From contig NZ_CP050699.1 of assembly GCF_005116675.2 (NCBI RefSeq), positions 2,751,001-2,815,000 of the forward strand: 64,000 bases of DNA, read 5' to 3'. Each line of letters begins with the position of its first letter. The first letter of the stretch is position 1. This document shows, in pieces, positions 18,204 to 25,235 of this stretch. The stretch is from Desulfosediminicola ganghwensis (GTDB taxonomy: Bacteria > Desulfobacterota > Desulfobulbia > Desulfobulbales > Desulfocapsaceae). A program made the position numbers and the translations under genes. A model generated the notes under the pieces. That model was not told the DNA's origin. It searched no databases and saw nothing but the letters and a program-made list of their open reading frames with translations.

Positions 18204-20954
18204 ATGACAGATCAAAAAAAGAATGACGGGAAAAAATCAACACGTAAAATTAAAGCAACTACAGGTGCATGGTGGAAGACAATCGTTGAGGATGAGCCGG
18301 AACAATCGGCTCCCGCGGTAACCAGTAAAACTGAAGTTGCGCCAGATGTGGGTCAGGCAATTGCACCTGATAACAAAGCTGAAGATGTACCCGTCAGAAA
18401 AAAGACACCGGCAAAATCTATTTCGGGAGCAGCAGAAGACAAAGCTGGTTCCACTCCAGTGCAGGCAGAAGTAGAGCAGGTAAAAAAGCCGCGTCCACGT
18501 AGAGCTCCGCGCAGGAAAAAAACAGAAGAACCAGCCCAACAACCCCTCGCTGAACAACCGGAATCAACAACTCCGGCCCCGACAGCCGTGCCAGTCGAAG
18601 CGAAATCGGCAGATGCTGATACTGCTGCGCCTGCTGCCAGAAAACCCGCTAGAAAAAGATCCCCCCGCAAAAAGAAAACTGTTGCCGAAGACATACCTGA
18701 ATCCACGGCAGGATTGCCTGTCTCTGCTGCAAGCAGAGAGATGGTGGCAGTCACTGATGCTGTAACGGTGGAGACTGTGCCGGTTGATGCAAAAGATGCG
18801 GGAAAAGAGGCCGAAGGTGCAGATTCACAGGCTGCCAAGCCTGAGGCTGCGAGTTCCGGCCGCAGAAGGGCGCCGCGCAGGAAAAGAGGCCCTGCTGCCA
18901 AAGACACCGGCGAAGCAGGAACGGCTGGGGAGGGCGGTGATTTGGCTGCAGCCGATGCAGCTGCCGGCTCGCCGACTGAAGCAAAACCTGCAGCGGAAGC
19001 AGAAACAGTCAAACCTGCCAGACCACCGCGTAAACGCGCGCCGAGAAGGAAAAAACCGGTTGTAGCAGAAGAGCGCAATCAGGAGCAGGAGCAGGAGCAG
19101 GAGCAGGCTGAGCCGGTCTCGGTTGAAGATGTCTCGACTGAAGAGTCCGCCGAGGCAGTTGCCGCTGAAAGTGATCAGGAGCCGAAAAGGAAAAGCGGAC
19201 AGCGCCGATCCCGTGGCAGAAGAGGACGGGGCCGACAGGCCAAAGAGGCCGGAGCTGAAGCAAAAGAACAGGATGTCGAAGGAGAAACAGGCGAGATCGA
19301 GCTTGAAACAAGATCAGCAGACAGGCAGGACTTTGCTGAAGACGAGGATAGCGACGAAAGAGACTTTGAGCTTGATTCAGAGGATGGCGAGCTGGCCGAG
19401 GGTGACGATAAGAGCGATCTGGTTCTCAAGCTTTTGATAAATGCCGAGGAACCTGAAGAGTGCCGTTTGGCGCTGCTTGAAAATGGACGTCTCGAATCCA
19501 TCCATGTCTCGACAATCAACCGGGCTCAGACCAAAAATAATATCTATAAAGCCAGAATTGTCGCAATCGAGCCGAATCTGCAGGCAGCCTTTGTTGATTA
19601 TGGCACAGAGAAAAACGGCTTTCTGCCATTCAGTGAAATTCACCCTGAATATTATAGACAGGAGTTGCCGGATCATATACAGAAACTGGTTGATACCCAC
19701 CACTGGAAAAAGCTGAGCATCACTGATGTTGTTGAAAAAGGCCAGGAAGTAATGGTCCAGGTGGTTAAGGAAGAAGTTGGCAAAAAAGGTGCCAACATGA
19801 CAACCTACCTGTCGCTTCCCGGCCGCAGTGTGGTACTCATGCCGGGATCAGATTCTTCCGGTATCAGTCGTAAGATCTCCGGTGAGGAACGTCGCAGCAA
19901 GTTGAGAAAGGCTATGACCGCTCTGGAAATTCCAGAGGGTATAGGCTGGATTGTACGTACTGCCGGTGTCGACATCACCAAGACAGCCCTGAGCCGTGAC
20001 GTGGGGTACCTGCTCCGTCTCTGGGAAGAAATAAAGAAGAAGGCACAAACTCTCGAAGGTGTGGGGCAGGTTTATGAGGATCACCAGTCCGTACTCCGTT
20101 TCCTGCGTGAGCACTTCGATCCGGCCATTGATGAGATCCTGGTTGATGCCAAGGATGCCATGGACCAGGTGAAGGAATTCGTCTCCTTGCTGCCTTCTGC
20201 CCAGCGTAACGTCAAAGTTCGTATGCACAAAGGGTCTCGTCCGATCTTCAACCAGTACAGTGTCGAAGATCAGATCGAGTCGATCTACCAGCCGAGGGTA
20301 AACTTGCCTTCAGGTGGCTCCATTGTCATCGAGCCCACGGAAGCGTTGGTGTCCATTGATGTTAACTCCGGCTCCACCAGTAAAGGTAGGAACTTCGACC
20401 AGTCTATTTATCAGGCGAACATGGAAGCCGCCGGTGAGTTGGGCAGGCAGCTGCGTCTACGAGATCTTGGCGGACTTATCGTGGTCGATTTTATCGATAT
20501 GCGGAACAAAAAGCATATTCGGGACGTTGAACGCAGGGTTAAGCTTGCCATGCGCTCTGACAAGGCTAAAGTTGATTTCAGCCGTATCTCGAAGTTTGGC
20601 CTGATGCAGATCTCCCGCCAGAAACTCGGCTCCCCGATAGAGGCTGGTAATTATCGGGTTTGCAGTCACTGTAGAGGTCGGGGAACTGTGCGGTCGGTTG
20701 AGACTCTTGCGCTTTTTTATCTGCGCCGAATCCAGACCGGTGCGAGCCGCAGGCATGTCGCAAAGGTGGAATGCCACTTCCCGCTCGATGTTGCCCAGTA
20801 TCTGCTTAACAACAAGCGCCATGAGATCCACGAGCATGAAACACGCTATAATACCGAGATTGCAATTCTGCCTGATCCGTCTATGACTCCTGTCGAAAAT
20901 GAAATAATCCTGCACAAGGCAGAAAAAGAGGAGGACGGCAAAAAACAGGCTTGA
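18204..20954 (+). CDS. rne: Ribonuclease E/G with long basic/acidic N-terminal extension
   Basis: An endoribonuclease for mRNA decay and rRNA/tRNA processing. Of 916 residues, about 1-405 are low complexity: Ala/Lys/Arg/Glu-rich with five basic patches of the type APRRKK (near 99-106, 147-158, 219-228, 273-284, 328-344) and a QEQEQEQ run from tandem GAGCAG. The catalytic half begins near LKLLINAEEPEECRLALLENG (about 408). An S1-like RNA-binding fold follows with AAFVDYGTEKNGFLPFSEI, then metal-binding Asp in VSIDVNSG and VVDFIDMRN, and a Zn-link Cys pair in VCSHCRGRG. It ends soon after the catalytic core, so it lacks the C-terminal scaffold of enterobacterial RNase E; the extension may replace it. 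Confidence 0.9.
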   Translation: MTDQKKNDGKKSTRKIKATTGAWWKTIVEDEPEQSAPAVTSKTEVAPDVGQAIAPDNKAEDVPVRKKTPAKSISGAAEDKAGSTPVQAEVEQVKKPRPRRAPRRKKTEEPAQQPLAEQPESTTPAPTAVPVEAKSADADTAAPAARKPARKRSPRKKKTVAEDIPESTAGLPVSAASREMVAVTDAVTVETVPVDAKDAGKEAEGADSQAAKPEAASSGRRRAPRRKRGPAAKDTGEAGTAGEGGDLAAADAAAGSPTEAKPAAEAETVKPARPPRKRAPRRKKPVVAEERNQEQEQEQEQAEPVSVEDVSTEESAEAVAAESDQEPKRKSGQRRSRGRRGRGRQAKEAGAEAKEQDVEGETGEIELETRSADRQDFAEDEDSDERDFELDSEDGELAEGDDKSDLVLKLLINAEEPEECRLALLENGRLESIHVSTINRAQTKNNIYKARIVAIEPNLQAAFVDYGTEKNGFLPFSEIHPEYYRQELPDHIQKLVDTHHWKKLSITDVVEKGQEVMVQVVKEEVGKKGANMTTYLSLPGRSVVLMPGSDSSGISRKISGEERRSKLRKAMTALEIPEGIGWIVRTAGVDITKTALSRDVGYLLRLWEEIKKKAQTLEGVGQVYEDHQSVLRFLREHFDPAIDEILVDAKDAMDQVKEFVSLLPSAQRNVKVRMHKGSRPIFNQYSVEDQIESIYQPRVNLPSGGSIVIEPTEALVSIDVNSGSTSKGRNFDQSIYQANMEAAGELGRQLRLRDLGGLIVVDFIDMRNKKHIRDVERRVKLAMRSDKAKVDFSRISKFGLMQISRQKLGSPIEAGNYRVCSHCRGRGTVRSVETLALFYLRRIQTGASRRHVAKVECHFPLDVAQYLLNNKRHEIHEHETRYNTEIAILPDPSMTPVENEIILHKAEKEEDGKKQA

Positions 20955-20994
20955 AGTATGAATTAAACTGGGGTATATATCCTCCACTTCTGTC

Positions 20995-21071
20995 GCACCA
21001 GTAGCTCAGCTGGATAGAGCAACGGACTACGAATCCGTAGGTCGGGCGTTCGAATCGCTCCTGGTGTACCA
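20995..21071 (+). tRNA. tRNA-Arg (anticodon ACG)
   Basis: The cloverleaf is complete: acceptor GCACCAG with CTGGTGT, D arm GCTC/GAGC, anticodon stem ACGGA/TCCGT with loop CTACGAA (anticodon ACG, reading CGN Arg), T arm GGGCG/CGCTC with TTCGAAT loop, discriminator A and encoded CCA at 21069-21071. Its 3' half is duplicated perfectly at 29626, marking it as an integration site. It lies 40 bp downstream of the RNase E/G gene. Confidence 0.95.
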
Positions 21072-21082
21072 GTTATTAAAGG
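21022..21082 (+). repeat. Left attachment-site repeat (in tRNA-Arg)
   Basis: These 61 bp match 29626-29686 exactly. They run from the anticodon stem of tRNA-Arg through CCA and 11 bases beyond. The bases outside differ at both ends (A versus C before, C versus G after), which fixes the repeat borders. Confidence 0.9.
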
Positions 21083-21117
21083 CGGTTAGGTCATTTTGGC
21101 TTAACCGCCTTTTTTTG
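21078..21117 (+). terminator. Terminator after tRNA-Arg (island-derived)
   Basis: AAAGGCGGTTA pairs with TAACCGCCTTT across a 13-nt loop and is followed by seven T. It differs from the GGGGTT-type terminator at the right repeat, so this copy probably came with the island and the right one is the original tRNA terminator. Confidence 0.85.
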
Positions 21118-21120
21118 TTG

Positions 21121-21139
21121 GTTACATGCCGTTTACATG
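21121..21139 (+). repeat. Left arm-like repeat of the island
   Basis: GTTACATGCCGTTTACATG contains two TTACATG words 11 bp apart. A near-identical copy in the same orientation, with one difference, occurs at 29482-29500 inside the other island end. Paired short repeats near both att sites are what arm-type integrase binding sites look like. Confidence 0.55.
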
Positions 21140-21199
21140 GGACGGCACAAAAGGGGTCTACACCAAAGAAGGGGGATGGTCCTTCCATTCTCAGATCAG

Positions 21200-22436
21200 A
21201 TTGATCGAATTTCCAAAGTAGTCTAACCGCACAAAAGTCGTACTCTTAACCGATAATTACCAAAATTCCTAAACCCATATGCTCTTCTTTGAATAAGTTT
21301 CATCTTTCGATGAAAACCCTCGAGAATACCATTGCTTCTATAATATCTGAACATTCTTGCGATTGGCTCCAGCCAACTTGTAATCGTTTTTCCAAGAGTT
21401 CGCATAGGTTTTAAAGGACTCGCCTTCAGCATTTCAACTCGTTCCAGCAGTTCGGGGATAAGTTTTTTACAAGTGGTATGGTTTTTACCCTTATTTCTGC
21501 ATAATTCAGTCAAATCCTGAGTAAATTTCCAGAGACTTTCGATCGCCGGTTGCTGTTTAAAGTATTGTTCGAGTTTCTCGCGTTTCAGAGGTGTAAGATT
21601 CTGCTTCCTAGTGCACAACATACGAATCAAGCCACCTCGTCCCCAGGCGAGATTCTCCTCATCTATGAGTTTGCAAGCTTTGGCGAAGTGGTGATTTATT
21701 AGTTTGATAACGTGAAATCTATCTGTAACTATTTTTGCGTTAGGGAACCACTTTCTGACCATCTTTCGGTAGGGGGCGTGCATATCCATGCAAACAACCC
21801 GTACTCGTTCACGTCCACGAAGAGTCTTGAGAAATGACTCCAATTCAGCTTCACTACGCCCTGGCGCTACGTCAAAGACACTGTGTTTTTCAAGATTACA
21901 AAATGTAGTAACGAACCCCATGCGCTTGGTGAAACGATGTTCGTCCAGACCAAGATATCTGGGACAAAGCCGTTCGGATCGGTGACTGATGTTCTGCAGG
22001 ACCATCTGGTGATAAAACCGCTCTACAGTGGCGACGCTGATTCCACTCTCATAGGCCGCGTCCTTATTGGAATAGCCGCGATTGCATTTATAATACACGC
22101 TGCTTTTGAGTGGTTCTGTGGATCTATTCCATTTTTTGATACCGTCCATACGGCTATTAAAGTATCTACCGCACTGTTTACAGTGGAATTTGTGGCAGCG
22201 AATGTGGAGGGTGACAGGGTGTCCCTGTTGTGGAACACTTTTGATCTCTCGCCAGAAGCTTGCCTTGATCCTTTTGTTTGAGCTGTTGCACTTGGGGCAT
22301 AGCGTGTCTTTCTTATAAACAACCTCAAGGCGGGCTGGACGGTAACTGAGCACCTTTTTGATTGAAAATCCTGCCAGCCCGATTAATAATTTCTCCATAA
22401 ATTGATCTCCTTTCTTTGGTCGGAAATTTGATCAAT
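21200..22436 (-). mobile_element. ISL3-family insertion sequence
   Basis: A single-transposase element. The proposed terminal inverted repeats are ATTGATCGAATTTCC at 21200-21214 and its near complement GGAAATTTGATCAAT at 22422-22436 (one mismatch). The transposase fills nearly the whole interval. I see no clear 8-bp target duplication, so either the ends are slightly off or one flank has been lost. Confidence 0.75.
21223..22398 (-). CDS. ISL3-family transposase
   Basis: The 391-residue protein has the ISL3 layout: an N-terminal zinc-binding region with CPKCNSSNKR and CHKFHCKQCGRYF, a helix-turn-helix region around residues 85-130 (GYSNKDAAYESGISVATVERF), and a DDE catalytic domain beginning with YLGLDEHRFTKR. 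The next catalytic region is VCMDMHAPYRK, followed by IVTDRFHVIKLIN. The closing region near NGILEGFHRKMKLIQRRAYGFRNF supplies the Glu. It appears intact and could be active. It occupies the position next to the left attachment site where an integrase gene would normally be found. Confidence 0.9.
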   Translation of the reverse strand: MEKLLIGLAGFSIKKVLSYRPARLEVVYKKDTLCPKCNSSNKRIKASFWREIKSVPQQGHPVTLHIRCHKFHCKQCGRYFNSRMDGIKKWNRSTEPLKSSVYYKCNRGYSNKDAAYESGISVATVERFYHQMVLQNISHRSERLCPRYLGLDEHRFTKRMGFVTTFCNLEKHSVFDVAPGRSEAELESFLKTLRGRERVRVVCMDMHAPYRKMVRKWFPNAKIVTDRFHVIKLINHHFAKACKLIDEENLAWGRGGLIRMLCTRKQNLTPLKREKLEQYFKQQPAIESLWKFTQDLTELCRNKGKNHTTCKKLIPELLERVEMLKASPLKPMRTLGKTITSWLEPIARMFRYYRSNGILEGFHRKMKLIQRRAYGFRNFGNYRLRVRLLCG

Positions 22437-22442
22437 TTATGA

Positions 22443-22474
22443 GGCATACCATAATAGTTTGGTATGCCTTTTTT
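22443..22474 (+). terminator. Intrinsic terminator beyond the ISL3 element
   Basis: GGCATACC (22443-22450) pairs with GGTATGCC (22461-22468) over a 10-nt loop and is followed by six T. On the plus strand it would stop transcripts coming from the IS region before the HTH gene. Confidence 0.75.
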
Positions 22475-22667
22475 ATCTCTGAGGATTTTTTATCCCCCTT
22501 CTTTGAGGGAGAGCCGTACTTTTTCTGTTTTTTCTACCTTCCTGATCGGATATTGCCTGACAGGTCAGCCCTCTTGCCTTTACCCACGAAAATAAGATTC
22601 GGCTTATTTTCTACGTTTCCATAAAGAAGAAATCTTTTTCCACAATTTTAAATTATGAAGGCAAGTT

Positions 22668-22976
22668 ATGGGCAAAACTACCAACAATCAGCACGTGGAC
22701 ATCGAAAAAGAACAGGATGAGACGCTGAAAAAAATTATCTACGAAGCAGTTCTGGTTGCATTCAAGCATGATCGATCATTGGCCCTAGATCGCAATTACG
22801 AACCGTACAAGGAGAAAGAGGCGGCCAAACATTTAGGAGTCCAACCACAAACCATGGCAGCATGGCGGCATCAAGGCATTCGCCCCAAATATATCAAGGT
22901 GGGCTCAAATGTCAGGTATGAGCGCATAGATCTAGACGCCTGCAAAGAAAAGAAGAGGGTAAAGACGATCTATTAA
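22668..22976 (+). CDS. Excisionase-like helix-turn-helix protein
   Basis: A 102-residue basic protein with a C-terminal MerR/HTH_17-type winged helix: YKEKEAAKHLGVQPQTMAAW, then a wing GIRPKYIKVGSNVRYERIDLDA, the arrangement shared by phage excisionases and AlpA-like regulators. The first 45 residues are charged and helical. GAAGG lies about 10 nt before the ATG. It is followed after 65 bp by the remains of a primase-polymerase gene, the standard order in small integrative elements, so I infer a replication or excision control role. Confidence 0.75.
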   Translation: MGKTTNNQHVDIEKEQDETLKKIIYEAVLVAFKHDRSLALDRNYEPYKEKEAAKHLGVQPQTMAAWRHQGIRPKYIKVGSNVRYERIDLDACKEKKRVKTIY

Positions 22977-23041
22977 AATAGAGACGAAACGACAGGGGGT
23001 CACTCGGCGTGGGCACCTTGTTGGTCAATAAGGAGATAGAT

Positions 23042-23880
23042 ATGACGAAACCTCAAAAAGAACCGCAGCTCAGGCAAGCTGTGACTACCCTAATGAATCT
23101 GGATTTCTCTGTTTTGCCGGTCAATGGCTATGACCACCCTGAAAAGCCGAAAGCGCAGATATTGTCTTCCTGGCGGTAATATCAGAAGGAGAGGCTTGAT
23201 CCTGGCAAGGTTGCCTCAGTTTTTCAGGAGGGATGCAGCCTGGCAATAATATGCGGTGCGGTATCGGGGAACCTTGAGTGTCTGGATTTTGACTCCCCTG
23301 AGTTGTTTCCACATTTTCTCAATATGCTTGAAGAGGTAACTCCTGCACTTGCTGACAGTTTGATACAGGTTCGAACTCCCTCTGGAGGTTTCCATTTACT
23401 TTATCGTTGCGAAGTGAAGGTGGATGGCAATCAGAAGCTTGCCATGTCTGAGGATGGCAAAAAGACCATCATCGAAACAAGGGGGGAAGGCGGCTATTTC
23501 CTTACTGCCCCTTCTCCAGGTTATAAAGGGCTCAAAATGATTTTTCGGGAATGCCGACTATCTCTGTCGATGATCGGGAGTTGCTGCATACATTGGCGAA
23601 GTCGCTCTCGGAAGAGATGGGTCGGGAAACCGAAGGGAGACGGGCGACTCAACCTAAGAATTGCAGGCCCGGTGATATCTTCAATCAGATCCACTCTCAA
23701 GATATTCCTGATATGCTCAAAATAAGGGCTGGAAAGATGCTGGTCGGGTGGCCAAGGGTGGCAGCTATTGGGCAAGGCCGGGTAAGGACAAGGGGACCCA
23801 TTCTGGAATTACGATGTTCCGAGAGTGGAGGTAGGGGGGAGAGAGCTATAGATGTACTGTGTGGGTTGGGCAGTGTATGA
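23042..23880 (+). pseudogene. Broken primase-polymerase (bifunctional DNA primase/polymerase) gene
   Basis: AAGGAG lies 7 nt before ATG 23042. Frame 2 reads LDFSVLPVNGYD, then meets TAA at 23177, and continues in the same frame with CGAVSGNLECLDFDS (the D-x-D metal site of the archaeo-eukaryotic primase Prim-Pol fold) and TPSGGFHLLYR. The frame shifts near 23540 to VDDRELLHTLAKSL and again near 23745 to GGSYWARPGKDKG. At least three lesions are present, so the gene is dead. Such proteins start replication of phage satellites and integrative plasmids. Confidence 0.8.
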
Positions 23881-24380
23881 AGGTCCCTGAAAAAAATCTG
23901 AGGAAGCAAAGAAAACGGCATCTAGGAGTATTTATGAGGATTTGGGGGCCACTGCACCCCACAAGGTATGGACCTGAGGAGACATCCCGCAAAAGAACTT
24001 GTATACGATTGTTTTGATATGATGAATGACAGAATGGAGTACTCTGCCTGAACCGCTCACCACTGGCGACAGCGATTGGCTATAGAGATCACAGGAATAC
24101 CCTAGGGTTTTCTGCCTTGGGGGGGGCCGATAGTGTCGTGGTATCAATCATGGTGCCTGACAATATCGTGCCACTAGGATGGAAAGCTGAGCCCAGAAAT
24201 CTGGTTAGCCTCAGGTTTGGAGAGACATTCGTAGTGTCAGGTAGAGGTTGGCACTCACTCGTTTAAGAGATATACAGAATAAGGTCAAATTGACCTTGGC
24301 ATTTTATGTGCCGCAATGTTCCCTTGACTCGAAGTAATCTAATTACGTATAAGTATATAAGTATGCTATACAAAAAAGAT
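23881..24380. other. 500-bp region with no recognisable gene
   Basis: No coding frame with family resemblance or a credible start is visible on either strand. The first part probably continues the decayed primase gene. The last 100 bases become AT-rich, fitting a promoter just before the riboswitch aptamer, although I cannot name -35 and -10 boxes with confidence. Confidence 0.45.
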
Positions 24381-24447
24381 AAACTCAAACCTGCCGTGAG
24401 GCAGGGACGGCAAAGCTATGGACTTGCAACCGACAGCCGAGCTGCCT
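24381..24447 (+). promoter_or_regulatory. GEMM (c-di-GMP-I type) riboswitch aptamer, variant
   Basis: The sequence shows the GEMM layout in order. CTCAAACC enters a hairpin with stem CCTGCC (24390-24395) and GGCAGG (24400-24405) closed by the GNRA loop GTGA. Then comes the joining segment GGACGGCAAAGC (24405-24416) and a second arm starting TATGGACT and closing with CAGCCGAGCTGCC (24434-24446). Known aptamers of this class bind c-di-GMP or cGAMP. The joining segment reads GACGGCAAAGC where the common form is GACGCAAAGC, an extra G next to the ligand pocket. The next plus-strand gene is the secreted protease at 25236, separated by transposase remains. Confidence 0.8.
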
Positions 24448-24513
24448 AATTTTACAAGGTAGTCCAGTCTATTAATTTAGGATGCGTACAGATCATTTAC
24501 TTTAAGTGAATAC

Positions 24514-25167
24514 TCAACCGCCTAGAAGGCGGCTTTGTGAACTTATGGTAAAAGTGTCATCGCGGGATCGCTGCTGTAAATTTTGTGTCGCAATGTATTG
24601 CATGATCACATCATCAATTATTAACCCATAAGCTGATAAGCGGACATGCAATTCAGCATCTACAAAAGCTATATTTCCGATATTGCTTTCTTTATGAAGA
24701 CGCCACTGTACGGCAATCAATGACCATCTTAATACATTGCCGGAGCGGGCTATGAAATATCCGCAAGCCCACAATTAACGACCCCCAAATTGTTTTGATA
24801 AGCGCCTGTTTACTGAAAGTAATTTTCGTGAGGCTTTGCCTTTATTAAGACGAAACCTGATTAGACGACATCAACCAAGACTCTCCAAAACGCTTTGTGA
24901 CCGTATTTACGCAGATTAGTTATCTGGTAGTGTCTGGTAATCAGTTTTGTTCTTAAGAAGACGCGTTCTTCTTAATAATCCTTCTCACAAGCTTACTGAC
25001 AGATAAATGTGACGGAATCGATAAAAATAAATGCACATGATCTTTGGAGACGTGACCTTTCAATAATTCAATATCGCAAGAGATTTACAAATTTCTCTCA
25101 TCAAGTCACGAGTTCGGACGGACACTTCTCCAAAGAGAACCGGTTTACGATATTTTGTAATACCGAA
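24514..25167 (-). pseudogene. Remnant of IS200/IS605 transposase tnpA
   Basis: Read on the minus strand, pieces of a Y1 HUH transposase appear in order. TKYRKPVLFGEV starts near 25165; a frame change leads to LLKGHVSKDHVHLFLSIPS (the HVH metal site), then about 110 bp of unrelated sequence. KGKASRKLL and SKQFGG follow, a stop, then LWACGYFIARSGNV. A further extra stretch of about 33 codons precedes IDDVIMQYIATQ. The N-terminus is missing. A perfect hairpin CCGCCT-AGA-AGGCGG at 24518-24532 near the far end resembles the subterminal hairpins of this family. No tnpB is present. Confidence 0.8.
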
Positions 25168-25235
25168 TAAAGTACTCGCCTCGGAGCGAGGGATTTTCGC
25201 CCATTCCCTGATCAGGACATTAAAGGAGAGCAGCC

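Noticed and set aside
21192-22444. 8-bp target duplication flanking the ISL3 element
   Set aside because: The flanks CAGATCAG and TTATGAGG do not match, so no duplication is claimed.
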